Positions 30,501 through 45,500 of a stretch of 64,000 nt of DNA are shown here, one piece after another. The stretch covers positions 1-64,000 of the forward strand of contig NZ_QNRT01000006.1 of the NCBI RefSeq assembly GCF_003315245.1. Direction: 5' to 3'. This DNA comes from Arenicella xantha (GTDB lineage: Bacteria > Pseudomonadota > Gammaproteobacteria > Arenicellales > Arenicellaceae). Position 1 is the first letter of the stretch, and each line of letters begins with the position of its first letter. A program made the position numbers and the translations under genes. The notes under the pieces are model-generated. The model worked only from the letters and a program-made list of their open reading frames with translations. It did not search any database and had not been told where the DNA came from.

Positions 30501-33500
30501 CTATCTCGGACATCTAGGTCTAGGTGAAAATAGTCAAAATCAGCAGCCATAAGCACCGAGATCTGACGATTTTCCGCAATTTTAGGGCTAGACCTTGGAA
30601 CACCAAAAGCTGTCGATACCCTATAGTTGAAGACTATATCATTCAGGTCGTTGTAATTATCATCTGCCACGAATTGAATTTGATAGTACCGGCCTTGTGT
30701 CAACTTAGTATCCGGTGTAATTGGCTCTAGACTCACTCCTTTTTTGTAGTACGCGGCAACTCCGCGCGGAGCGAGTGTGTCGCGCGCGGTAAAGGTTTGC
30801 GAGAACTGCCCAACGCCGTAACCTAAGTCATCAGCCAAATTTCCGGCGACATCTTGCAGGCCGCTCATGGCGATAACATAGCGCGCATTATCGTCAAGCG
30901 CCTGATCAGATCGAAGCCGTAAAATTACTTTGTTCGGAGTTGGGTAGACTAATTCAAAGCGATTCGATACATCAACATCAGCCTCATTGTCATAGGTTAA
31001 GAACTGTTTGATTACCGTGAATGACGCATTTGCTATCGGCTCATTGAAGGCTAGGCTAAGATTTGTGCCGTACGAATAGGTTTGAATATCCTTGGTCGGC
31101 TCGAGAATACGCGGTCTAGTATCATCAATACCATTCAATAAGAGAGGTGTACTAAGTTCAACCAACTCTTGAGTTTGCAAACGCTTGATTACAATCTGAT
31201 ATGTTTGATTAGCTAACACTGGCGGTGAGCGATCGACCAGGATCGATCCATCTACTAAGCGATGTACTAGGCGATATCGGTCATCAGGCACCACTCCGCT
31301 GTCAAATGGAATCAAGTAGACGTCGAGATTACCCGTTAAACCAAGCCCGCTTATGAGTATCTGATTGTTACCGCTATCGCTCAAAGACTTGTCATTAACA
31401 CTGTTAGAGGTCACCACATCTGTCACAGTGATCGCCTGCGAGATTAATACTGCAGCAGGCAACGTCGCCGTGGCGGCAGCCCCCCCTTGATCTATCTGCA
31501 GAGTTTTATAGCCCGCAGTCAATTGAGTATCGTTAAAATTGATCTGCTCACCATTTTCGGAGACCGACAACGCACTCGGGTCAAGCTGTGAGTCGCCTAG
31601 CCTGAGCGCCGATACTGCGCCCAGTCCCCGCCCCCAAACTTGGTAGTCGATCGCACGACCGGTAATACTGTTGGTCGGAGTAATGTCAAACAAGGTTGCC
31701 GCTTGTGTATCAAAAAATACATTAGTGCCGATCTGCCAAGGCAAATCAATATCCACTTCAGCGCCAGTAATCGCCTGCACAGGATTAACCGCCAGTGACA
31801 AAGAATAAGTCTGACCTAGCTCGTAGTCGGCGCCAATAACATCAAACAACAAATTAGAGCCAACCGTACTTTGATACCCAGGCAACCGTAATCCGGTTGT
31901 TTGAGGAATAACATCAACTACCACACTTCGCCAGTTATCCGTGGCACCACTTATGCTCAGCCGCAGTGACTGCGTCGGCGAACTAATTAGCTTAGGGTTA
32001 AGTTGCCATACATTATTGAAAGGCAGGCTAATATTCCAATAGTCCCCTGCTTCCGTTACCCACTCCAACAAATCAGCATCAAATGCCAATTGGGGAGCGG
32101 TGTTCGACAAGCCTCCTTGTGTACGGATCTCAGTTAAAGCATCAAGTTGAATCTCTTGCCCAAATCGATTCATATCCAAAATCTGCACGACCGTCTGATC
32201 ATCTTGAGTCACAGCAAGTAACTCGCCATTGATTCGTGCAGATTGATGCTCCACAAAGGCTTTTCCAATCAAAACATCCTGAGCCTGGCGCTTGAGAGAA
32301 AAGGCATTCAACAATTCAATTTCGAACCCGGATCGAATAGCCAAACGCTGATCATCAACTAATAATTCTTCAGCAGCAGCCACAGTGTGCTGATAGCTAG
32401 CATCTACCGTGTTGAGTGCGGGAATTGAATAAAAGTCCAGTGACTCGTCGGTCAACACGTAAGCGCCGTTAGCATCAAACCCAATGTCGAGACTGCCAGG
32501 AACAGGCATGGCCTCAAGATGGTCGCCCATCACATAAGCACTCAATAGCTGCGGTACACCTGCAGCTTGCCCATTAGCCATAATGATATTGTCGGCTAAG
32601 AAAATGTCATTAATCGAATAACCTAGCGCATTGGAAAAGGTGTTGATTAACTGCGGCGAGTACACATTCGAAATATCATAAATCTCTATACGATGCGCCG
32701 TGGTGCCGACGACCAATGCGAGATAACTACCATCAATAGCGGCATCAACTATGTGGCCTGCCACAACGCCAGTAGCCAAGGTTTGTGGTAGCTCTGAAGC
32801 CGCCGTGGTGGTCAAACGCCAAGCGTCACTCGACGACGAAGAGTCTTTATCCACTAATAGCAACAAATCGCCTTGTCGAAATATCTGCTGCACACCAGTC
32901 AACTGCCGATTAGCAAGCAACTCGATCGACAACTCGTTATTGCTAAACAAATCCTCACCCGTGGCCGCATTCGACACGGTAATCGTAAGTTCACCGAGGG
33001 TATCAGTTGGTAATTCAAAACTAATCAGATTGGGCCCTTCAAGCACAACGCCACGCGCAAGCACTCCATTAACGTAAACGCGCGTTTGCGGACTAAAGCC
33101 AACTCCTTGAATAGCCACACGATCACGACCATTAAAGGTGAAGCGTGTGGTGTCCACTTCAATACCATCTTGATCGGAATCAAATGCGCCAACAGCCTGA
33201 ATTTGAGGATCCGCTATATAATTAAACGCCGCACGCAAGCTAGCCGACAACGGCCCGTTCTTGACCTCGACTCCCATCAGCACATTGTCGTCCGGCGACA
33301 AATCTAACGGAGGTAAAACGAAACGAAGCTGGTTCTCGGTAACACTAACAATCTGGTCATGAGGCACCCTTAAGCCACCCAGAAAAATGTCTGTTTGCGT
33401 CGAGAAATTATCACCTAGCAGGGTTATCTCGTCCCCACCGCGCCAGCTTGCAAAACTCGGCTGGACCTCGGTCAGCGCTGGGGCAGTTTGCGCGCTGGCA

Positions 33501-36500
33501 ACAAACCGGAAACTAAAATTAGCACCCAACAGCACACCTTGATTGTCGCGTAATGCGCCAGATAAACGGACTCGATAACGCAGACCATCGGTCCATGGGG
33601 CTTGTGGTCGGAAGATCAGATTCGATCCATCACGTGTAGTCTCAAGGCTAACAAAACCACTGACTTTCGCACCATTTTGAAACACTTCGAACAGTGCTCC
33701 GCCAAGTTCTTGCACTTGAGTTAAATCAAGGTGACGATTAAATTGAAGAGAAACCGGCGTGTCAGAAGAGACTATTTGTTCCGCTTTGGGCCGCTGCCCA
33801 ACAATGGTGAGCCGGTCGTTAGCCAGCGTACTAAGCCTACCGCCGAGCTGGGACGCAGCTGACGGTTCAGCAACAGGATTTTCAACCGCCGCACCCTTGA
33901 CGTAGGGAAATGCACTACCGATATACAAAGCGCGAGGATGGAACGCAAATGTTTGAGCATCACCTTGTACTGAAAAGTAGTTTGCTAGCCCAATAGTTGC
34001 ATTGTAGTCGCGTTGCAACCAAGCTGAGACATCAAATAATTGTAAGTCACCCTGCCCGCTCACCACATACAAAGTTTGTCCACGCAAATCCAGTTGACGA
34101 GCATCGAGACGTCCATTGCGTACCAGATAGGCTAAGTTCAGCGAAGCGACGGGAGTACCACTGGTGTCGTCTAAAGCAAACAGCTCAACTGTGCCACGAT
34201 CTCCGGTGGCCACGAACAGCAAATCGCCCTGCACCAAGATATCTTGAGGTTTATAGCGCGTTCCTGACGCGGTAGCGGCTGCGATGTCGCGAACGATCTG
34301 GTACCGCCCAGACATTAATTCAATTTCGACTAACCGGCGCGAATTTGGCATCGCTGCCCACAGACTGTTACCAGTCAAAAACAGGCGATCTGTGGTACCA
34401 CGCAATTCGAGACTCGATACCGTTTTAAGCAAACGAAGATCGCGCTGCTCAGTTATCTGATAAATCTGGATGCCACGAGTATCTGATATATACAACAGCT
34501 GACCGTCCAGAATCATGTGTCGAGCTGTGCCAGGTAACTGATAAGTGTTAAGTAACACGGGGTCAGCGGCTAAAGTAGTGTCGAAGTGGAACAACTGATC
34601 GCCGCCAATCGCAAATAGTTCATTGCCCGCCCCAGTGACAGAGGCAAAACCGCGTGCTCCCAACCCTCCGGTTACATCTATATGGTATGGCTGATTGGTC
34701 TCACCAAGTAGCTTCTCAACAATACGCGGGCGCACAGGGTCTGACACATCAGCCACCACTAAGCGGGCAACGTTGGAACGCAATGTCCGCTCTACCTGCC
34801 CCGTACTCGCTCCAATCACCTCATACTCCCCACCAGTGATTGAGTACACTATCTGCTCGCCCAAATGAATACCGGAAATCGGACTTGGTTTATCTGGGTC
34901 TAGGTCTACGAAACCAGTTGGCTTCGTGGCGTAAAAGTAGTCAACAGGTGAGACCGAACGCTCGCCTGCAAATTGGACGTTTTCCGCGCTAACAGATGCA
35001 AATCCGAAACTACCCGACGGCGCCCGAACTCGAATATGTCCACTACTCACAACTTCTAAGTCGCCAGCTAAGGATTCGCCAAACCTTACCGTCGTGTCAT
35101 GGTTAAAACCACTACCGAATAGCTCAACAATATTACCCCCTTGCGGTGGCCCACGTGTCGGCTGGATGTCATCGATATCGATACGTGGCAACACCACGAT
35201 ACCGCCTTGCTTGACCGCACGTAGTGATCCAACCTCAAGTGTGATTGGTAACGATGCTACGATGTTCGCTAACAGCAAATCGGGCATATCAAAATTGATT
35301 TCGCTATCCGAAATCAGCGTGATCGCCGCTTCGGAAATACGCGTCTGTCCAACCCACAACTTAACATCACTTGTGCTGTCGCCAAAACCAGACCCAGTCA
35401 ACAGCGCCGACTCTGTGCCATCAGCGTGGAAAAAATGGCGCCCTTCTCCAACAGCCGTGACACGCCGTATATCACCTAAACTAGGCCGCGTGCCATCGAC
35501 AATAGTGTAAGTTACTGACACTGCCTCGAGCAGCGGCGCTGTGCCCAATGCGCGAATATTGTCGTTGACCTCAATCGTAACGCTACCGGTGATACCACTC
35601 GATTCAATGAAACGTACTTCAATCGCGGCACCAGCTAAGGTATTAATAGCAGTCAAGCTATAATCAGATTCAGGTACAGGGTTAGACTGCGCGTCTAGCA
35701 CCGAAATTCCAGCGCGGATTACAGAGTCTTGGGTATTGATTAGGTCAGAAAAATGGATTGATATCGGCTCACCACGCGCTACAATTCCGCCACTACTCGG
35801 CACAATATTGCTCACCACTAATGACGGGCTTGGTGTATCCACCGCTCCGCCCCGTGTCCCTATGAACGTGCCGCCAGCATTGGCGAATAGCTCCGCGCCT
35901 GGAAAGTCCACGCTATTCCAATATACTGTTTGATAATCACCAGCATCGTCTAACTGTACAACCAACACCTCACGCTCTGTGGTAATAGTTATTTGACCGG
36001 TTTGAACGCGCATCGACGCGCTGTAAATTGAGTCAACGCTACCCCGTTCGATTGCATGAGTGCGATGCGTGCCTGTTATTGGGTCATCAAACACCACCAG
36101 ATGGAGTGAAGAACCGCGTTTTAGCAATACATAAAGCTGACCTTGATGCCATTGAATATCGATGGGCTGGCCGAGCAGATCACCATTATTAAACAACAAT
36201 GTTGCATAACCAGTAGGTGGACTCAACGTGTCACGGTCGAGGTCATAGAAACGTACGAAACCGGTACCCAAATCGTCGGCAGCCGACATCGCTAAGATAC
36301 GAGACTGATCATTAACAGTAACGTCGGTGGCTCGATGCCCAGGGATTGGAAAGTCTTCAATCAACAACGGTTGCTCAAGATCGGTAATGTTAACAATCGC
36401 TAAGCCACTCTCGCCGTTTGCCATATATACGGTGTTGTCAACGACAGCCAACCCACTAACCGGCTGATCACTGCGTAGCTGAGCGATTCGGATCGGATTT

Positions 36501-39500
36501 TCCCAAATTCCGATATCAAAGATCTCGAGACCCGCGTTCATCAAAAATCGATTGGCTTTTGTCGGTGAAGCGCCAGTTAACACGCCAGCGAACAAGATAT
36601 CTTCGCGCACAACTGCGGCACCTAGACGGTGCGGAGGATAGTTTGGAAGCTCAAACCCAAGTCCATTACTAAGTGTGTACACCACTTCGCCAACGGCGAT
36701 TTCGATACCATTAATTAATAACAATACCTCATAACGTTCAGGGGTTAACACGCCAGGAATTCTAAATTGGAATTCATTAAGCGATATCACATCATCTAAT
36801 AGCTCAACCTCTGCAAAGCCTAAATCATTGTAAGCCGTGCGTATTTCTTTTCCGCTGGCTGAGCGCATGATGACTGTTGAACCAGGCAAAATAACGTCTT
36901 TGGAAGCAGTAACCGTGATGTCGTTGCCCCCTTTTACATCCGCCGTATCGACACTAAGTTTGAACTGAACATCGACCAACTCGTCTGCCAAAATTATGGC
37001 ACCTGGCACGATGGTATTTAGTTCAGCGTCACTTAGACGCAAGCTATGTTGACCAACACCCAACGGCAAAAGCTCCAAAGCAGACGCCGCAATTTGTAGG
37101 GTATTAGAATCAATATAAGCAACTGGAACTGAGTAACCTCCAACTGTCGCTGAAGTATTAGCGCTGAAGCCGTCACCAGTGATGCTTATCACCGTCTGCC
37201 CGCCACGATTAAATAAATTGCCAGTCAACTCAGTGACGACGGGTCGCTGCGCTCCAGCGGTCGCAGCGATCAGAGTGTGCGAGAACGGTGCCCACATCCC
37301 GGAACCACGTAGATTTTGTGCACCGTCTATCAATACTTGATAGGTCTTGCCCGCATCGCGCTCAAAAGCGATACTAAATTCAAACGCACTCGAATCAGTT
37401 ACGTCAATGGCCGACACCGTATGTGAAACCACCTGTTGACTGTCCAGATCAATCACGCTAACCACATTGTCCGCCGTTAGTGAATCAATAGCCATCGATT
37501 CATTGAACCTAACCGTAAACAACTCTGAATCGGAAATCTTGCCCATCGCATCCACCGATGTATCAACGACAGCCGAGGCCGGCATTTGTAGTGTTCTCAA
37601 GCCAGCCTTGTCTGCTCCAACGATCAGCCGGTCTCTAAAAATATCAACCGAATCGGCATTCTCATTGTTTCCAGCTGATATCACCACCGGTTCATGTGGA
37701 TTGGTGATATCCAAAACGATGACGCCAGCCGAGTCCGCACTGATAAACAGTAAATTACCAAACACGGCTACACGCCGAGCAACCACCGGCTCGTTTTGGA
37801 ATTGATTTAGATCAACCCTAGTGCGGACTTCAGGTGAATTTTGATCGAATAACTCCACACCTTGCGTGCCGAGAGCGACGATCATAGTTTGACCATAAAA
37901 CGTTACGTCGAAAACCGTCGCGTCAAAACTAAATACTTTAGAAATTAGTGGGTCATTCAGGTCTACCCCTTGCACCGAATCCGCACCATAATTGCTCGCC
38001 TTCGATGCAGTTTCTCCAAGCCAAGTTGCTGGGCATGTCCCCCAAACTGCGCTTTGCCCGCGACCGCCGACGTACAACCAACCGTTATGCGACGCCATCA
38101 CCTCACCGCCAGCGAACGGTAAGTCCGATGACAGATAAATGGGGTCATCTGGTAGTGCAAAACTGAACTCGCTAAACGATTGAGCAGAGGACAAACCTGA
38201 CTTACTGGTACACTCTTTAGGCAACTTATCTACATCAGCGGACGACGTACCAGTGCTGAATAAGCTCAAGCCTACCTTTTCAATATCTCGCACGATTCCG
38301 CCAGCACTTACAGTATTAAGTATCTGCAATCCATTTTGTTCATTCAAATTAAGACGCGCAACACCACTATTGCCCGCCGCCACATACAGGCGCTTTTGAG
38401 CGACTCCTTGCTGATACTCGATGCCTGGTTGAAGTCGCAATGAATCGACTGAAAAATCCAGACTGGCACCATCACCAAGCGACGCCAGCTCTACCTCTTC
38501 GGCAGGCGTTAAAGGCGGCTTATCGATCAAATTCTCATTTTCTAACAATTTTGTAAGCAGCTGTTGTCGACGTACATACCGGTCAATTTCAGCTCGCCCT
38601 TGCTCACCACTTGGAAGCGTGGGCGCGCCGCCTACCAACAATGGCGACGTGGGACTCTGCACATCAAAACTCGCGGCAAACAAAGACTCATTAAATATCG
38701 GTGCACGAAATACATCGTCTGTAGACAGATCACGGAAATATCCAGTGGCCGTAATAGCAACCCCCGTCTGCTGGTCTACATACACGTCTAGTGGATTGAC
38801 TAAACTGGCCTTAACGTTAGAAAGCTGTCGTAACCCGTAGCCGAACCCCTGTTGCCCGACCAATTGCGTGCTATTCCCATAGCGGTCTTTACCGGTAACT
38901 GAATTCAGTCCGCTGACTCCACGAGGGGTAAAGACCTCAATCACATTACTCGATAACACAGTCACATTCTGTACTGGTTGCGAGCCCACTTTGACGCTGA
39001 GACCCGACATAACGGTGTTACCAGGCTCAAAACCCGCGCCATATATCGTCACTAATGTGCCGCCGCTAACTGGGCCCCACTGCGGAGCAAGAGAGTCAAA
39101 ACGAATCGGCTGATCCACTTGCAGACCCGCCCGTAACACGGCAGACTGCCAAATCCCTGAACGCTCAACCATCACCCGAACGTCGTACTGACCAGGCTGC
39201 GCTATAGTCGGTAACGCTACAGTGACGATAGCCACACGTGCATCTTCGGCACTCGCTTGAATCGTTGAAACATCGGCCTGCGCATCACCGACAAAGACTC
39301 GAACTCGAGAAGCATCTTCAGGTATACCGATTCCTGAAACAGTAATTGATGCTGGCTGCGCGACCGGAACACGTCGCGGCACCACCGCATTCAAACTCAA
39401 GGGTTCGACTTGCGACCCACGATATATAACTGGCACCCGTTGATCAAAGCCTAGCGTGTATTGCTGTATGTTGATTTGCTGACCGTCTTGCAACACCGGT

Positions 39501-42500
39501 CTACTAGCGACTAGTCCGGCTCTGGCGACCACAACCAATCGTTCACCAGAAGACAATACATCTGGGTAGCTAAGCGTTAGCTCCGCATCATTACCGTTTA
39601 TCTTAACGTTAGAAGGCACAATCGTACCAGCTTCAGAAAACACACTAAAATATTGTGAATTACTCGGATCCTGATCGATTGACTTATTGAACCGCAGACG
39701 TATTGAAACATCACCATCAATACCAACATCCAACACACCAGTTGCGGGGTCAATTGACTGTAATTTTAGGATAGCGTCAGGCGTTTCTTGAACTACCCCT
39801 AAGCCAAGTGTTGATGAACCACCACCAATCACTGAATATGGCGTGGCTAGCACTGTATCGATTATGTTTCCATCAAAGGCTTCATAGCTATCGACAATGA
39901 CCGGTGCGGAGGGATTGGTAACATCAAAACTAGTAATTCCCGAAGCTCCCGATGCGACATACAAGGTATTACCGAGTAACGAAATATCTAAGCTTTCTAA
40001 CGGAATTCGGTGAATAATTTTAGGCCTGCTCAAGTTCTGAATATCTACCACGACCACACCTATTGAGCCCGCTGATAAGTACGCCACTTTTGGCCGTGGG
40101 TTAGCAAGGTTCACCGCTTCAACAAGCACTTTGCTGGCGGGAATATCTAACGATGCGCGCACCTGCAGTCCGTCATTGGTGGTGCGTTCAATAACATGAA
40201 ATCCGCCAGCTCCGACCACTTCACTGTCTACTAAACGGTTATTGGCTAAATCGAACTCGCCGCCTACCGCTAGGTACATCGATTGCGCTATATCGAGTTG
40301 CTCAACTCTTGCTACATCAAGAGCCGCTCTGCCGCCCGGCAACTTCAAACTATCAGAAAGATAAGGCTTGCTATGCAGAAACGCATCTACAAAACCTATC
40401 CCACGCTCGGCCATAGCTATCACGGCTTGGTTATTCTCTACCTCTATACCTTTAGCGAAATTAGCACCAAGTCGAGTTTCACTAATTAGGGTGTATGAGG
40501 AAATATCCAGTGAGTCTATCGAATAAATAAACAGTTTGGCATCTGCGGCCATCGAACCGATTTTCGCCGCGGTTACAAAAATACGGTCATTGTTACGTTC
40601 AAAAAACAGATCGACACCTAGAGCTGCATAACCAGACGGTAAGGCTATGCGAGTTTCAATGCGGTCATCAACTCCATCGTCGTTACGATCGATTAACTCA
40701 CGTAGCTCGTCTGGGTTAGTCACGTCATTAACATCGGCCGTAAAAGTAGACGAGTTAATGTTAAAAATGACAACACCCCCACTACCCGCAGCGGCCACTG
40801 CATACATACCATTAGGGTCGATCGCAAAATCATAAAAATGATCAGACTTATCTGTAGTGATATTAGTTTTGACGGGCTGTAAATAAGTAAATACGTCGGC
40901 TAACTCAGCTTGTTGATTAGAGGTCTCAACACGTATTGATGCACTCCCTAATTGGCCTGGTGGTGCCACAAACTCGACAGTCTGAGAATCCAATACCTTC
41001 ACCGAGTTGTGGTCAGCCGCTTTGCCATCCACGTAAACTCGAGTCTGCATCGCCCCAGCCTGAAAACCACGCCCACGCAAGGTTACCCGCGTGCCGCCGA
41101 CTACCGAACCCTCCGCTGGCGAAATTGATTCTAAAACTAGCCGCTCAAGGTACAAAATTGCGCCAACTAAGCTTACTAGCCGCCCATCGGCATTAACCAG
41201 TTGCACGCTCGCGGGGCCAGCCAAACTTGCTGGCACACGCACTTGATATTCGAACTTTCCACCACCGAGGTCAGCACTACTAACCACTTGGGCTGCTTCC
41301 CCAGAGACTGAAAAAACCGGATCTTGGGCATTGCTCGTGACGATCGTTACTTGTCCCCCAGCGATGTCAACAACGCTAGGAGTGATTGATAAAATTTCTG
41401 GTTTCTGGCCAACCGAGCTCGCCGTGGTGAAATCAATATCCAAGTCAAATAAACCAGTAACTCGCCGCCCGCCGTCACTTGGTTCGGCCATTAGACGCAA
41501 GGTGTAGTTTGTATTCGATAACAAGTCGTCATTCGGCTGCACTCGCAGCAAGCTCGAATCAGTTGGATCAACATCAATAGCAACATCCACCAAGCTACCG
41601 TCGCTGCTGCCATCGTTTTCAATTAAGGCTAGATAGCGTGCTAAGTATTGCTGCGCCGACTGACCATCAGGAATCACGATTGGACGATTAAATTTCAGCT
41701 CAACAGCTTGATCTACACCGACACCACGCTCATTTTGCTGAGGAAATGTCGACACCAAATCCAGCGTGAAAGTATCAATCAACTTAATAGTCGACTGTTC
41801 CCCCGAGATCGCGACCGTCGCGACAAAGCCATCTTGAGAATGTATATGTGGCCAACGGTCGAGTGAATAGCGCTGATAATCCACGTGCTCATAAACAGCA
41901 TTCATCAACAACAACGAATCCTGCAGAGTCACAGCAGCTTGCCGACTCGCATCAAATAGGTTTAGGTATAGCTGCGACGGCGATTTCGTTGGCCCTTGAA
42001 CAAAATTTAGTGAATCAAGCGCCGTCGCCGAACCGCCGAGAGCTAACACGCCTCCGGGTAAACTAAACCCATTTGCGTGATATTGGCTCACCTGGCTAGA
42101 ATTCAGTATATTCGAGTCATCCAAGAGGCCTACGCCCTCGGCATAGAAAGCAGTACCCTCTAACGTGTCTAAGCCCAATAGTTCAGGTGCCATGCTTACC
42201 ATTGGATAGTCAACGACTTGCGGTGTACTTGGTTTACTCAAGTCAAAGACAGCACGACGGTAGCGCGGACGATTACCTGCTCCAGGCATTGTTGCGACCA
42301 CCGATAGATAATCACCGACTATGCTAATTGATTTGGCATTTAGGCTCTGCGGAGCACCGTTTGCGACGAATTCTTTGAGAGTTCTTATTACTGTTGGTTG
42401 TGCTGGATCGGCTAAACTAATGAGCACAATCCCCTCAACACCGGCATTTGCAATCAACAATTTGCTATGCACTAACATCTGACTCGGCGGTTCACTGACA

Positions 42501-45500
42501 GGCAGAGGAATGCTGTAGCGAATATCACGATCTTTAGAAAGTTCACTACCACTCGGGACACGTGTCTCCTTGTCATAGACTAAAAGCCAGTTAGCGTCTT
42601 CATAAGCAGTTTCAATCAGAGGAAAATGCATACCTGCAGCCGTTACGTAGACGTGCTGTTCGCCTAATACTAACCCTGCGGCGTTTAGGTCTTGAGGTAA
42701 ATCGAAGTACCCCACCCCAACTGCTGGACTCGAACTCAAGCCCTGACTTTGCTTATAGCTAAGCAACTCCAACCAGCTAGGTACAATATATTGACGCAGC
42801 GTCTGGTGGTTCTCCACATTACTGGGCACAGGTACGTTCTCACCTACCAATGGTGCACCACGTCCCAACACATAGATTAAATCCAACTCCGTATCGGCAG
42901 CCAAACCGACCACTCGGCCGGACGGCAACTTACCGGCTTCACGAGAAATACCAGATGGCAAACCGTTGGCTATTCGCTCTAACTCGTCACTAATTTCCGT
43001 AATAGTTCGACGTGCAGACAAATTGATCTCGGCATTGGCCGATAAATTACCATAAAACAGTGCTTTTGGAGCGTAGTAAAACCGACCTCTCGAGTCGCGT
43101 ATTTCAACGTCAATAAAGCCGCGAAACTCTTGCCCAAAGCTTGGAACCACCCAAGCCATTCGTTCTGCTGATTCAACATGAAGCGCATCACTGGAGGCAA
43201 ACTGCTCACCCGCCAACTCTGGGTTTCCGCTCGGGTACGACCGCAGTACTACGTCTTGATTAAAACCATAACCAATAATCTCGACCAAGTCACTCTCGCC
43301 TACTTGGCTTATATCTACGACCGACGGCGTAATAAACGATATTTGCAATAGGTCCAGATAGGTATAGGCACCAATCACTGAATCCTCTAAACCCATTTCA
43401 GTGACTACCCTGACAGCTGCCGGTCCGGCAACATTGGGTACCGTGGTGGCGGTAATGCGATCAAAGGGTATTAGTTCAGTAGCTCGCTCATAGCTATCGA
43501 TTACCAGCTTGAGCCCACCGAGGTAGATATCAGGCTGGTCACCAAAATGAGAGCCGCTTATTACGATACTTTGACCGCCTTCGATAGAGCCGGCATTTGG
43601 CTCAATCGCAGAAATATTTGGGCTTTCTGAACGTCCAGCCACAGACGTAAAAAAGGAGAATCGGTAGTCTGCGCTGAGAGCATTACCAGTAATCGGTGAC
43701 AAGCCCTGCTTTATAACAACGACATACTGCATGTCAGCGTCGAGTTCGTTGTTTGATACAATCTGGATAAATCTAGATTCTGACGCACTGTCTGATAATT
43801 TGAAGGCCACGCTGAAATTGTCAGTAACGCGCTCCCCTACCGCATAGTTCCCTTGCCCGTCCGGAACTATCGCGCCTCTATAAACATCAACAAAGTCTTT
43901 TATGTCTGCGGTACTCGGTACTAACGCAGAAAGCTCGACCTCAATCAGCGGCAAATTCGTCTTAACAACTCGCTCATCACGGCTCGGAGTATGGTCAACT
44001 ACTGTCAGTTCGGTAAACTCTATTCGATTAATACCGGCCTTACCCGCCGCAGCTTGAATAGCACCGCGTGCTAACGCAAGATCTCGCACCGCAAAATTTG
44101 TATCGTCGGCATGCCGAATAATCACCGCTGGCACGGTAGCATCGACCTCCGGTAGCCCCCATCGCTCAAGGTCAATTATTTCGATTATAGTTTGTGCCGG
44201 TGAATCTTCTTGATCTGAGTAATAGACACTTGCATAAGCCTTAGTTCCAACAATTTTTACGTCATAAACGCCATCGCTAACAAGATCTTCACGATTTGGC
44301 TCGAGGGCAATAGTTCGCTCCATCAATAAATTGAATGGGTCAGATATATCTATCACGTTAAGCTGTGATACTCGACCCGAGCCTGACATATCTGTTACGT
44401 ACAAGCGGTTCCCGACTATTTCCAGACGGTTGGCGATCCCGAGTGTATCAATAACATCAATAATAGGTAAGTTGGGATTGGCTATATCCACTACCACAAC
44501 GCCCTCAGCAGAAGCCGCAATATAGGCATAGTTATCCTTGATTTTGACATCCCGCGCAAAGCCATTAGGCTTAATAAACCCCAATTTATAAGGGTCGGCA
44601 ATATTCGAAATATCAAATACCTGAACTCCACCGTGCCCATTCGCTACGAGCACTAGGTCATCTTTTCTATCAAGTCCAAATGCCTCTGAAAAAGGTAGAT
44701 CAGCACGCCCTTTTAGTAAATACGGTAATCCAAACTGGCCATCAGCATTTTGGTTGGTGAAGATCAGCAGCTCTCCACCAAAATTTTCAGTGTGAAGGTT
44801 CTCAGGTCCAGCCGCCTCTGAAATATCACTAAGAAGTGAGATTACGAATGGCGACGTGTCGTCGCTTGTAGCGAGTGGGTTTTGAACCCCACTTTTAGCT
44901 GCCAACACGAAGTTTGCATCCGTGTGGATATTAGAAATCGTACCAGCAAATATCTCTGAATTGCCTGCCAGTAATGGTGAATAAACCAGCACGTCACCAT
45001 TATCTTCAACCGACTCGTTCATGTCGGAAAGAAACAAGCCTGTACATTCAATACATCCATCCGCATTGCTTCCGACCGAATGACCACCAAATAAGTCTTC
45101 ATGGCGACTTGGGTCATGCGTCGACCAAGCACCAACTACCGCACCTTCTCGAGTTGGGCTGACAAACTGTTCCACCGCCGTGTAATACACACTTTTCATT
45201 ATTTCTTCGCGCGGCGGCAACATCAGCCCAGGTGGTGGCTTGGGTGCAAAAAAACGACGTTCAGTAACCCGCGCTCCAACCTCATGAAAAGTGCTTTCTT
45301 TTGTCGTATGGTCTGGCGTAGACACGCTCGTATCAATACGCACACGTTCTCTAGTTCGGCCGGTACGACGTAGCACGGTGTCATTACTAAAATTGGCCCA
45401 ATAGACAAAGTAGTAATTATCGGGATCACTAACTGGCAGGTTCGGTCGATCTAGCACAGAATCATTACGCACAAGTTCAACAACCACCTCGTTCGTCGAG

